This document shows, piece after piece, positions 1 to 10,995 of a stretch of DNA of 64,000 bases. Position numbers and translations under genes: made by a program. Source of the stretch: Utricularia gibba (lineage: Eukaryota; Streptophyta; Magnoliopsida; Lamiales; Lentibulariaceae); assembly GCA_002189035.1 (NCBI GenBank), contig CM007990.1, forward strand, positions 1,116,001 to 1,180,000, given 5' to 3'. The notes under the pieces were generated by a model. It was given only the letters and a program-made list of their open reading frames with translations, was not told the origin of the DNA and did not search any database. Each line of letters begins with the position of its first letter. The stretch's first letter is position 1.

Positions 1-177
1 ACTAAGCATTCATGCTCCTGATACACCAGATAATGTCACACAAATACCAAGCATGAAAGAAAATATATATAAACATGAGTGAACGTCAAGGCAATCTGTG
101 GAATTTGCTAACTTCAAGTCACTAAATAAATTCAACACAACACGAATAAGAAAAAAAAATGAAAGAGAATGAATCAC

Positions 178-3100
178 CTTATAATGTGTGAGTAAACCGT
201 TCCAAAGAGGTTGTTTACTCAAAACTTTAGGATTTCCCAATATTACGATGCCATATCGGGCCCGTGTGAGAGCAACATTGAGCCGACGTGGGTCATTAAG
301 GAAGCCAATTCCCTGTATAAAAATAATATGTAATAGACAAGTTAATACGACATAATTTTGAAGCACACCATCACTGCAAAAAATAGTTAAACAAGAGATA
401 TAGGCCAGAAACCTGATGCTCATTACTCCTCACACAGGACAAGATGATGTAGTCCTTCTCCCTTCCCTGGAAGGAATCAACACTAGCAACCTGAAGGAAA
501 CATTATGGCATTAGATATCTGGGGACTGCGGAGGTGTCAACGACCCAAATTAAAAGTGTCACCCTACCTCAATTTCCTTGTACAATTGCTGCCGCAAGGC
601 ACCATTTCTAGACATGTAGTTTACAATGTATGCCCTCTGGCCCTCATATGGCGTTATAACACCAATCTGCATGATGCAATCATGCGAATAAAAAAAATTA
701 AAATTTAAAATATCTTATTGAGATCATTGAACATGAGTTATCTTCCGCAGAACCTGACTAGGAACAACCCCGCTTTTCAAAAACGTTGTAACAATTTTCT
801 CAACATTTGCTGCCTCAGTTCTGTTCAAATATGATGTTCCACTAGCACTTATCTCCTCTTGCCCCATCTGCACAGACAAAAATCAAACAAGAAAAGGTAT
901 AAGCCCAAGTATATAATAGAAAACAAGTTATTACACAAGTCTTTTCATTTGAAAAACAATAATTGTCTTGACAATTGGTTACAAAAAATGCTCCATCTGC
1001 CTTATTCAGCATCTACACATGATCCCACTGAAAGAGTAGTTTTTCCCATATTTTGACATACCTGTACATAGAAAAACTTGGGTCGGCTTGGGACTGGCCA
1101 TGGAAAGTCAATTCCAGGAGACTGTCGTTCGTTCACTGTCACCCCATTCTGTAGAGTGCCTTCATAAAAGCTGTTTGAAGGAAACTCTGAAAGAGCAGGG
1201 TGCATCCTGTATTGCACCTGAAATGTAAATATATTAGCGCAGTTAACTTGAAAGAGAATGGAGAAAAGAATCCTGGCTAAAAAAATATCAAGAGAGAAAT
1301 TCAGGACTGGATATAAAACTTCAGATCTGAGGATGTGAACTGGATGAAGAAACAAAGATTCAACAAAGAAGCTGGAAATACACAAGAAGACATTCTTGAG
1401 ATTTTCTCGGTTTTTCAATACACAGCCTGGTGATTAAAATTTCCTGAAAAATAAAACAGAAAAAATCACCTGCAGTCTAATGGGTTTTACTCCAAGAAGA
1501 ACAAGTCGCTCAAACAGAGATTGTGCCAGGCCGGCTCGAGCAGCTTTCTTGCACATGATAACAGGACCAAGTTGGCAATGGTCTCCAACGAGAACGACCT
1601 AAAAAAATTCAATTTATTAAGAGTTAAAATGGCACTTCCAACAATAGTGCAGATGCCGTTCTACTGCTTACCTGCTTAGCTCCAAGAACAAGGGGAATAA
1701 GACACTCAGGTTCTGTTGCTTGAGTGGATTCATCAATTAGGACCTACAAATATTATAAAAGTAGCATTTGAAATGAGTGAGCAATGCGAATAAGTACTCC
1801 AAAATACAAGAAAATAAAGTAGCAATCTTTATCAACCAAATAAGGATGAAAATAAAGCACAAAAAATCTCTGAAAAATGAAAATATCCTGAGCAGACACG
1901 GCATCTGTCTTATAGACAATTACCTGGCGAAACCTGAAATTTGATAACCGAGGATCTCCAGCACCGACACAAGTACAGCATATAACATCAGCACTTTGAG
2001 AGATCTCCCTTTCAGTAGCTCGCTTGAGTGCCTTATATTTCTTCTCATCACTACTAGACAATTCACCTTCAATTTAACAAAAAATTAGCTGATTCATGAT
2101 TGAGCCCGCTCGAGCAGAAATCATGGAACAAACAGTCATTTTTATTGTTTTCCAAAGATGGGTGTTTCCTTTTATGAAAAAAAAAACAGTAATGGGCTAT
2201 AGAATAAAGAATACTCGTAAGAAACAGGAACATAAATTGTTTCAACTCCGAAAATTCAAAACTTTTGAAAAGAGAAAATTCACTACAGAAAACAGCAAGA
2301 AAGTGCATGCCTTGTTCATCTTTGAGCTGCTGTAACTTGTGAAGCTCACTTTTTTCAGATGTATCCAGATGTCTAACCTGTCAGAAGTGACAATGAAGTA
2401 TTTATTAGTTCACAAAATATACCTTACGTTTGACACGTGCGTCCAGGATTTTAAAAAAATGGCAATAAAAGAAACCTGATAATGTAGAGTTAAATGCTCG
2501 ACGGGGGAACTGACAGCCTCTCTTGATTTCGCACACAGTCTCACAACCTTATCATGATATGGCAAACAAATGAGTATTTGGCTAGGTGTTGAAGGGGAGA
2601 TCAGACAGATTTTTACAGCAGATGCCACAGATACAGTCAACACATATGGGGGAGAAAGAGCATGGGGTACATAATGCTGCTTATTCGTGAGTATTTGGCG
2701 AGGTGATGACAAGTTGGCTGGACAGATTAAGAACAGTAAAACTGGATAAAAATGAACTAATTGAAGAATGAGTGAATGATAACCCCTCAACAAAAATAAA
2801 CCATTATAACGGTTGACTCAGAACAATTAGATATCAAAACAAACCTTCAAGCCAGTGGTGCTTATCTTTTCAGCTAGCTGGTCCACGGCTACATTACTTG
2901 GAGCACAAACCAAAACCTGAAATGCGATACAAACAGATGTCAGCAACAAATGTGCCAAAAATATTACGCATTCAAACGACATGAACCATTCAACCTGCCC
3001 TTGACCCTGTTTTGCCATGTGATAAACAATAGCTGCTGAGGTGACAGTTTTCCCAGTTCCGGGTGGACCTTGAATGAGACTAATAGGCTTTTGCAGAACA

Positions 3101-5895
3101 CTCTTGACAGCAAAAACCTACAAACATTTTCAGGACAGTAAAATCTAAGCAACATACAGCATATAAATAGATAACATGTGACACTGTCATATTCCAATTT
3201 CAAGTATAAAATGAGTTCACTTAATTCTGATCTTTCAAACTGGGCAACCCCTAAGAAGTTAGTAATATTACACTCTAATACAGCATGGTACCTGAGATGC
3301 ATTGAGCTCAGGGAGGCCAGGAGCACCAAAGCGTCGAGGTAACATATTACGAACCAACTGCATCTCAACTTCATGCCCAAGAAGATGATGATATATGTAC
3401 CTGCATATAAATAAAACAGTCAACGTGTAACCAACGCCATTTGAAGCTTCTAAATCAAGTTCTTCTGTAAAAAAAAAACTTGCAGTATAGGCCCAAATCA
3501 ATCAGAAAACCGGTGTTAAGCCACTAAGTCAAATACACACTACACCAAAAAGCAAAGAAGTCTTCATTAAAAATATTTTCAAGATACTGCAATTCCTGTC
3601 AAATGAAAGTTCACTAAAATACATGAGGATCCAGATTGCTAGTAGCCGCGCTCAGATAGTACTGCATAAAGTGTTAGTAATGGACTTTATCTTAGTTGCT
3701 AATGATAAACCTTCACTCACCCACTGACACTGGTTTCATCCACAGCAAATGTTTTCATGGCTCCCTGCATTCGATCAAAGCTTGTGCTCTTCCAAACAAA
3801 ATCAACACTGAAACCATGGCTGACGTCCACTGGAACATCCTGCTAGGGCCGATTGAATAAACATGTGCATTATTTTGATTATTTATTTCTCATAATTGCA
3901 GTATATAAAGTTTTTCGACAAAACCAAGAAATATGGCATAAATAACCGGAGATACCTGATTCGCCCCAAGCTCAAGAGCAACCTCCTCTTGTGCAGTCAA
4001 TTTTATCTGAGAAGCATAAACAAATCTTTATGGTTGGCATGAGAAACTATATCATCTCCTTTTCTCAGAGTTCATAGGTTAGAACTTCAGATGACATACC
4101 ACATGACCCACAGACTGCCATGGAGGATGAGCAGCATCACCTGAATAACGTAGACGCAGTTCATCACCAGGAACAAGACGTAACTCATTATCTTCCTACA
4201 TGGAACAGGAACTCTTCATATGAAGAAAATGATTTTCTTAATGCAAGATAAGAAGAAGGCAACTTACTTTTGGAAACACAAAATAAGCAACTCGCTTCTT
4301 ATTAAGACCTACATCCCAGCGTATTGTAATGCTATCTTTGCTTTGCGACTCTTTCATCATCTACCAAAATCATGAGTCAGAATCCTTCTACGAACAAAAT
4401 CCAGTAGGAATATTTGAAATGGAAGGGTAGCCTCAGCCATCGTTTGCAAAATACCTTATCGTAATCTGCTTCAAGTTTGATGAGTGGAGCAAAGACATTT
4501 TGGTACTGGACAGAAGAAAACGACTCAACACAGGCTACCATTGAAACCTTAATGAATTGGCATGATCGCAATAAGTCTTCAAAAAGTGAACCTGATATGC
4601 ATCTTCATATTTTACAGCTACGGGCTGGGGCTCATCATCCACACCAGGTTTCTCAAGATCCTCCAATGAGGCATCAGGGTTCGTCTTCCAAAGCTCTTCA
4701 ATTTTGTTAATCTGCTGCGCACTGATTTGCCGTGCCCTCAACTGTTCTTGTTCGGATGGAACCTACTTAACAGCCGAAACGCTCAAGAAAAATGATATAC
4801 GGTGAAAAATATCATTGCGTAAGCTATGAAATAGAAACAAACCTTGAGTAACCACTGCAGGAAACATCTATCATCTATCAGCGGGCACCATTCACTGAGG
4901 TCCCAGTTCATATCCTTTAATGCATTCACGCTAAGGCATGGTTCACGGCAGAGCAGAACAACTACACTTTCTGTCTTGGCAGATATAAAACCGAGAAGAA
5001 AAACATTTCTACATCCACAATTATAACACTCCAGAATGGTTTCGCCAAGGGGGCTGTCCTTGTGCAGACAAACTTCCTTGTGCTTTGCTCTCACCTGAAA
5101 AGTGAAGCGGAAAAAGGATAAAAATACGAAGGCTATAAATCCACATGTCAAAAGAAGGACAAAAACATTTTCCTTCTTCGTAGGAATGTTCAGATCAATT
5201 ACACTTTGGAAAAACGAGCCTAGCACATAAAATAGTGCCTAAATGGAAGTAAAAAAAATGATAATATCTAGAAAGTGGAGTCAAAGAAGCAATCAAGAGT
5301 ACTGGAGCTACTTTCGGTGAAATGCGCATATAAGATTAACATCGTTTTTCCTCAAACTTCCCCACTAGCACGCAGAGAATACGCTCCTCGCTACTTACCA
5401 GATGATTGACGATGTGAGAACCAGAAGTATTGCCTCTAGAATTACAGAACCATTTCCTACACGACGGTACATTGCATCTGATGACGCATGCTGGGTTCGC
5501 AACCCCGCAATACCGGCAAGCATGCTCACTGGAGTTCCCCTTACCATACTCGAACACCTCATCATCCCCCCAGTGTCTTCAAAACTGAGACCGCTCATCC
5601 CGGCGGCCAAACTATCTACCACCCCAGTCTCTTTTGTGTTATTGTTGGCTCCAGCTCCTATACTCGCCCCACGCGTTTTCGATTCCGAGGGCGTAGGCGC
5701 CTCCGAGGCGGACATAGAATCAGCGGGCGTCGGCCAAACGGATTTCGGCGATCGAATCGGCTGTGAAAGCTCATGAAACTCGGGATAACCGAAGTCTTCC
5801 TCCCCTGGCCCATCGAATTCAAGGAATGTGTACGCATCGTTCCCAGTGTCCGGCTGGGATGCCGTCTCGTAAAGAATGTTCTCCTGAGAATCCAT
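178..5895 (-). CDS. UPF1: UPF1 RNA helicase (nonsense-mediated decay), 3' end off window
   Basis: ATP-dependent SF1 RNA helicase that drives nonsense-mediated mRNA decay in the cytoplasm. Twenty-one exons are visible: 5895-5399, 5094-4843, 4762-4592, 4505-4455, 4360-4268, 4195-4100, 4006-3956, 3839-3721, 3400-3292, 3117-2995, 2916-2845, 2547-2476, 2377-2311, 2066-1924, 1743-1672, 1598-1470, 1217-1062, 867-754, 666-568, 490-413, 312-178. The start [19 protein letters not shown] is typical of plant UPF1. The Cys/His-rich zinc domain that binds UPF2 begins near residue 125 (HACRYCG), Walker A GPPGTGKT is near 497, the DE box (LIDESTQA) near 640, and late helicase motifs ([11 protein letters not shown]) are in the last visible exon. 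The extreme C-terminus lies beyond the left edge. Two oddities: a C6 run at 5566-5571 leaves exon 1 one base short (497 instead of 498 nt), and exon 13 ends at a GC donor. Identity is certain; the frameshift is probably an assembly error. Confidence 0.95.
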
Positions 5896-5944
5896 GACCG
5901 TGTCAGATCACGAAATCGAAGAGACTTCCGCAACGATCACAGGG

Positions 5945-6180
5945 AAATTAGGGTTAGGGTTTAAAAATCCGAATATGTAAGCAGTTCAAAGCGTATACAT
6001 TTGGCAGTTATGATGTTTCGAGATGTTTATAACCCTAATCCCCAATGTACGTATTTGGGTGTTAAAACCCTAATCCTGGGATTAATTGTGATTAATTAAA
6101 CAAGGATTATTTTATTTAGCTTAATGTGAAGAAAACGTTCGGCCCATTATGAAAGAAAGCGGCCCATCCTGGTTGGGCCG
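5945..6180 (-). promoter_or_regulatory. UPF1 leader/promoter with telo-boxes and site II motifs
   Basis: Just upstream of the UPF1 start the minus strand reads AAACCCTAACCCTAA (about 5949-5963). Further AACCCTAA and AAACCCTAA copies occur near 6030-6055 on the plus strand. GGCCCA / TGGGCC motifs (site II type) occur at 6141, 6161 and 6174. Telo-boxes next to site II elements are known from promoters of growth-linked housekeeping genes in plants, which fits UPF1. The motifs are seen; their activity is inferred. Confidence 0.6.
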
Positions 6181-6322
6181 ATAATAAAATAGGGCTCGGT
6201 TCAAGCTCACATCGAATTACTAAATTATTTTTTCTTTTTTTTTGTTACTAGGAAATGCAGGACATTAGTGATCAGTAGGCCCCACTCTTGCCAGGTCATC
6301 AGTGGCACTCAGGGGAGTGGTG

Positions 6323-6916
6323 TCATTTTGCAGTTTGCTGGGTAATCGGATCGGAGGAATACGCCGCTTCGGCAACCGCGGCTAATTTCTGCAGATTCAG
6401 TTTGACCACCGTATCGAGGAACAGACGCGTATCCTCCTCCGTGTTCCCCTCCGGCACATCCACCTCGTACGACTCCAACACCACAGTCGTACGGCCGTCT
6501 GCGATCTCGTGTACGGACGTCACCGATCTGTAGTTCCTCAGTCGGTGCTGGCCTCCGATGATGCTGAATCCGGTCACGCGGTTCTCATCGTCCATCAGAT
6601 CTAGCCTCTCCGTACTGGTCTCAGCCGGAAGCCCCGACACGACGGTGACGTCGCGGAGGTCGCCGATCTTGAGGCTGAAATCGGATCTGACGGCGCAGCT
6701 TTTGATGAAATTCTTGTAGCCGTTAGGCTTGTCGAATCTGCGCACTATTCTCCAGACGTGCTCCGGTGGCGCGGAGATGCGTTGCGCCAGGAGGGAGGAG
6801 CACTGACCTAGCTTCGATTCGTAGATGTGAAATTCGGCTACTGACGATTTTATACCTTCGAACTCCTCCTCCGATACGCCAACCGGCGGCACGAGACCGC
6901 TCGCCGTCGAAGTCAT
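6323..6916 (-). CDS. PYL1: ABA receptor, PYR1/PYL1-type (START-like)
   Basis: Intronless 197-residue abscisic acid receptor of the PYR/PYL/RCAR family. In the cytosol and nucleus, ABA-bound receptor inhibits clade A PP2C phosphatases and so releases SnRK2 kinases. Family landmarks are all present: the gate loop SGLPA (94-98), the latch GGQHRL (121-126), the pocket lysine in FIKSC (about 72), the STERLD segment (about 101-106) and the C-terminal helix VVKLNLQKLA. The sequences RFDKPNGYKNFIKSC, VTGFSIIGG and VVLESYEVDVPEGN resemble the dimeric PYR1/PYL1 clade more than the monomeric PYL4-10 clade. Lack of introns is normal for this family. It sits about 430 bp upstream of UPF1 on the same strand and is a separate gene. 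Confidence 0.95.
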   Translation of the reverse strand: MTSTASGLVPPVGVSEEEFEGIKSSVAEFHIYESKLGQCSSLLAQRISAPPEHVWRIVRRFDKPNGYKNFIKSCAVRSDFSLKIGDLRDVTVVSGLPAETSTERLDLMDDENRVTGFSIIGGQHRLRNYRSVTSVHEIADGRTTVVLESYEVDVPEGNTEEDTRLFLDTVVKLNLQKLAAVAEAAYSSDPITQQTAK

Positions 6917-7460
6917 CCGATCCCGCCTGGACTACAGCAGCAAGAGTACAGAGGCAACAGTTCTCGGAATGAAAAAAAATATGCATACAGACGAGAACCT
7001 GACAGGCTACCTCACCTTCGCCCTTCACGCCGCTTGATGATTGGATTGGCGGTTTCCTTTTGGGATACGGCGGTGGTTGATAAGGTATATGGAAATTCCA
7101 TCACGATTCGAAGCCTGCATATTTTATTTGCTGGAACAAGCATGGGAGTACACGTACATGCACTTGAATTTATTATTTTTAACTTATTGTAAATATTTTA
7201 TTTAATTGTATTTTAATTCTAATAAACAGGGAAAATGCACTGTCCTCTGGGTTGCAGTTCAGTGGCTAGAGGAATTCATAGCTCTGTAACAAATCTAATG
7301 ATCCATGAATTGCTGGAGAAGGTGACATACAATACTCTGAAAGACTTGCTTCAACTACCGGAATTACATCAGTTGCTAGATCACAAATTGTAAACAGGAA
7401 AGGAGGCACAGAAGAGGCATGATTGCATTACCCAGAAATGGCAACAACTGTGCTGTGCAG

Positions 7461-8591
7461 CTACTGATTCCTCCATCTAGGACTGGATATGGGGAAAAAA
7501 CCTGAAGGAGACAATACAGCAAAACCGTAACCTGGGGATGGAGGTGCACGGGATGGTGTTCCCAAGACACCGGATTGGCCTAGAGATGAAAATGAGAAGC
7601 TAGGTGAAAGCAGGGGAGGAAACCCTCCTGGAGAAAGCAATGGATATGGTGATCTAGGAGACAGGACATTCCAGAACCCTGTAGGTGAACTTGGAGGAAA
7701 CTGTGAAGTTGGAGATGGTAAAAATGGAGGTGCATTTGGGCCTGGCGAGGCAAGAGCAGGTACGAAGGATGATGCTGGAATGGGTGCAGGAGTAGTATTT
7801 GGAGGTCCATTTACCTGAGGAGCAGGGGGAGCCGGAGGAGGGGCATTGAGCCTAGGCGAAGGAAGGGATGAGGGTAGTCCATTAGCTCTCGGCATCGGGA
7901 ACTGCGGCATCCCAGGAGCAGGAACCACGGAAGCTTGATGGTAGCTCATATTCTGTGGAACTTGAGCTTGCATGCTACCCTGAGGTTGCCTCGGAGAAGA
8001 ATTCATGATGGAATGAAGATACCTCGTGTAGACAGAAATCGGAGACTCAGCCGTGTTTGTCCAAACATCAGTGGGGGTTGGTGGAAGCCCTATTCCAGGC
8101 GAAGCCTGTTCAGGTTGAGCTGGAGGAGGTCTCAAAAAGGGAGGCTGTGGTTGCGAATTCGGATGCAGAACTGGCTGTGCCTGAGGCTGTGCAATTGGAC
8201 GCGGAAGTGGCTGCGGCGCCGCAGGGAGAGGAGCCATTGCCGGATAATGATGCACAGGAACATGAGGCCGGTGCGTAGGAGCCAAGGGAGGTGGTCGAAT
8301 TCTCTGTAACCGGTTATTCGGTGGCCTTGGAGTGTTCTGCGGAGGCCTAGAAGGAGCATCCCGCAACGGTGAGCCAGTCAGCTGCTGAACCAATTCCCGG
8401 AAATCGTTCTTATTAATATTGTAAACATGCGGCTGCGGCGGCGGCGGCGGCGGCGGCGGCTGTGGCTGCGGCTGAGGCTGCTGCCTGCTGGAACCAGCAA
8501 ACTGTGGCTGATGAATAGGGCTTTTCCTAATGTTCCTTCCCATCTTATTCACACCAAGATAATCAGCTTGCCGAGACTGAAACGGATCCAT
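7461..8591 (-). CDS. IKU1: VQ-motif protein HAIKU1 (IKU1/VQ14-like)
   Basis: Intronless 376-residue VQ protein. The VQ motif FRELVQQLTG lies at residues 64-73, preceded by the HAIKU1-specific block YLGVNKMGRNIRKSPIHQPQF and HVYNINKNDF. The rest is long and proline/glutamine/serine rich, with the HAIKU1-like stretch RLQRIRPPPLAPTHRP. In Arabidopsis, IKU1 works with a WRKY factor (MINI3) and the IKU2 receptor kinase to control endosperm growth and seed size; the role here is inferred from similarity. A GGC-repeat codes for an uninterrupted proline run near residue 46. The start chosen (MDPFQSRQ) fits family N-termini. The protein ends FFPISSPRWRNQ followed by a stop. Confidence 0.93.
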   Translation of the reverse strand: MDPFQSRQADYLGVNKMGRNIRKSPIHQPQFAGSSRQQPQPQPQPPPPPPPPQPHVYNINKNDFRELVQQLTGSPLRDAPSRPPQNTPRPPNNRLQRIRPPPLAPTHRPHVPVHHYPAMAPLPAAPQPLPRPIAQPQAQPVLHPNSQPQPPFLRPPPAQPEQASPGIGLPPTPTDVWTNTAESPISVYTRYLHSIMNSSPRQPQGSMQAQVPQNMSYHQASVVPAPGMPQFPMPRANGLPSSLPSPRLNAPPPAPPAPQVNGPPNTTPAPIPASSFVPALASPGPNAPPFLPSPTSQFPPSSPTGFWNVLSPRSPYPLLSPGGFPPLLSPSFSFSSLGQSGVLGTPSRAPPSPGYGFAVLSPSGFFPISSPRWRNQ

Positions 8592-9130
8592 TCTCCCCTA
8601 ATCACAACTCAAATTTTCCCTAATCAAAACCGCCACATCCTTCAATCAAACCCGCAAACATACCAAATTCTCAAAAATCTCCAGCACCAGAATCCAATTC
8701 GTCTACTGTTGCTCGAGAACCCAATTCTTGTACCATTCCCGGAACCCTAATACTCCATAACCGCACCGCGAAATTCACAAATCAAGACTACCTCAACGGC
8801 ACACGCGAACTCAGAAGAGAAGAATCAACTCCCTCGCAGCCGCGCTGACTGATTCTCCTCTCCGACAGCTGGTATCTGAAGACCCCCCAACAACAGTGGA
8901 ACCAACACAAAGCACTTGAAATCCGTAATCGCCCGGTCAACGGAATTTGTCCAGTGGATGCGGGAAGCACGAAACCACACGACGGCCCGGAAATGAAACC
9001 GAAATTCCTTGCCGTGACAGGATTGATGTCTACCCTCCGGCTCGCGCTCGACCGTACAACCAAAATGCACAGAAATGAAAAATCAGCGTTACGTATAGGC
9101 TTTTGTTTCAAAGGATGACTATCCATTTTT
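8592..9130 (-). other. Leader and promoter region of HAIKU1
   Basis: GC content stays higher than in the surrounding spacer, as expected of a transcribed leader. It contains open frames on the minus strand (8788-9126) with low-complexity composition and no family I recognise, so I treat it as 5' untranslated and promoter sequence. Confidence 0.4.
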
Positions 9131-9825
9131 CAATTTTTAAAAAACCATGATGGTGGTGATTTTGTTGTTAAACCCCAAATTAATTGGTACACATCTACAT
9201 ATCAGAACAAACGATGAGAAATGAAAATAAAATAATAAATTATATAAGAGATTATCGATTATTAATAATTAATTAGACTTAATTTTGTTAACATAATTTA
9301 TATTTTTTATGTATTTGAGTATCACATATACTTATTCAATCTATTTTATCCTAAATTTTAATACTACATACTTAATCTTTAACCACATATTAATTATATA
9401 TTTGGTTGATAAGTTTGAATGGATATAAATTGTATTTTATATGTTTCGTACAAAAATTTATTAAATCCTTATAAACAAACATGAAATTTACCTTATACAA
9501 TAAAAAAATTAATTTGTAATTGGAATTTGGGTAAAAATATTTAATTTCAATTAAATTTGCACATAATCCTTAATAAACTAAATCATTTCATTTTCTTACT
9601 TTGAACCAAACATGGCCTAATCGTGTTTAAAATTTGAATAGTAAATCATTTGTAATACTAATTAAATTAATCTTAATTTTTTTTAAAATATAAAAATGAA
9701 ACTTAATTCAATGGTTTCTTTTAAATAATTATTTAATTATTTTTGGATTTTCGCATTTCCGAAAACGCGGGAAAATACTTTAATTTATTTGGATTTTGGA
9801 ACGCGTGATGATACTTAGCCGCATA
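9131..9825. other. AT-rich spacer
   Basis: About 700 bases of A/T-rich sequence between HAIKU1 and the next transcribed region. No coding frame, RNA gene or repeat with clear copies seen. Confidence 0.6.
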
Positions 9826-10500
9826 ATTACTGCCTGAACAGAGTTGTTAGGCATCCTTCACTCCGCATCTCGATTGCTGTTGTTCGGTAATGGGGTTGCT
9901 GGATTTCAGGTTCCGGAGGTGGCGCCAAAGGTCGGTGATTTTTATCTCTCGAAGTCTGAAGAATTTGAATTGGTACGATTTGCGCACCCGTTGCTTTTTC
10001 CATGTTCGGTTTTCGGGATTTACTTTCTAGGGTGAGTGTGGAATTGGGGGATTTGTTGTTCACCGTGCCATGTAGAAAGGTGGACGATTTGCGTCTTTTT
10101 TTGGTGATTAATCTTCCCCCACTAAGATGTCCTTCATTAAAAATGGGAACTTTGAGCTTGGATTGGAGATTTTGAAGACTGTGTTGCATTTTTGGAAACT
10201 TTTTTTTTGCAGAAAGATATCAAGTGGGCCGAAAATACAAAATAATGTGGATTAGGTTGTGGCGTTAGTTGCTTTGTTACTGTAATCAGAATTCTTGGAG
10301 TTCCATGTACCCTGCCGTCTATTCTCTTTATGTAAAATGCAGTGATGGGGTAATCAGTTTATCAGACTCTGTGCATTATTTTCAAATTGGGTAGAGCTGC
10401 TTTTCCTCTGCTGCTTATTCCTGTTTATCCGACTCCTGTAGATCGATTTCTTTTCCACAGATGATGAATTGAAGCGAAGCATTATCCATCATTTAGCAAT
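9826..10500 (+). promoter_or_regulatory. Leader of bZIP-like gene with probable intron and tiny uORF
   Basis: Higher-GC sequence leading to the ATG at 10501. A GTGAGT donor-like site near 10031 and pyrimidine-rich acceptors ending at 10212 and 10460 suggest one or more introns in the 5' leader. Directly after the second acceptor a minimal upstream frame, ATG ATG AAT TGA (10461-10472), ends 28 bases before the main ATG. Such uORFs can reduce translation of the main frame; that effect is inferred. Confidence 0.45.
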
Positions 10501-10995
10501 ATGGACCATGGAATCTGTGCTGATAAGGTTAATCTGGACACTCTTGTGTCGCATCACGAAGGAAATGAAGCCTCTGTTGATCTTCTGGCCCGTCGTGTCA
10601 AGAACCGTGAAAGGCAACGCAGATACCGTGCTCGCAAACGTCAGGAAGCTGATCTTAAAAAGGCAACAACCATTCATGGAACAGCATCCCCACATCTTGT
10701 AATAGCTTCTGAGTTGCAGCCTGTCCCCCTTGAACCTGATAGCTCTTTACCTCTAACCAGCTCTGATTCCCTCACCCGGGTTTACAGCCCCCGGAACTGG
10801 AAGAAAGATGCCAGAAGAGGCGCTCGTTGCTCTCCCGATGGCAATGAAACGCCTGCTCCTGGTGCTGTTTGCCATGATCAGCTAACCAGTCATTCTAACA
10901 CGCCCTTATCAGCCATTGGGACAACACGATGCTTATTACCAAGCAGGAGGCATTGGAAAGCTGAGGCCCGAAACAAGAAACTTGAAACAGAGTAA
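10501..10995 (+). CDS. Small plant protein with bZIP-like basic region, no leucine zipper
   Basis: A 164-residue protein of a plant family without a clear function. Residues about 31-51 (RRVKNRERQRRYRARKRQEA) have the N-x7-R spacing and basic character of a bZIP DNA-contact region. No heptad leucines follow, so dimerisation through a zipper is not evident. Two related tryptophan motifs occur downstream: RNWKKDARR (about 99-107) and RHWKAEARNKK at the C-terminus. I recall relatives with the same layout (basic region plus two W-K-x-x-A-R blocks), which argues that the frame is real. Nuclear localisation is likely from the basic cluster. The stop TAA lies inside a GTAAGC sequence, so a C-terminal splice variant is possible. 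Confidence 0.7.
   Translation: MDHGICADKVNLDTLVSHHEGNEASVDLLARRVKNRERQRRYRARKRQEADLKKATTIHGTASPHLVIASELQPVPLEPDSSLPLTSSDSLTRVYSPRNWKKDARRGARCSPDGNETPAPGAVCHDQLTSHSNTPLSAIGTTRCLLPSRRHWKAEARNKKLETE

Noticed and set aside
7935-8750. Plus-strand arginine-rich frames opposite HAIKU1
   Set aside because: Shadow of the proline/glutamine-rich coding strand; no independent signal.
8788-9126. Minus-strand frame upstream of HAIKU1
   Set aside because: No domain, irregular composition, sits in the leader/promoter; no splice join to HAIKU1 that adds conserved residues.
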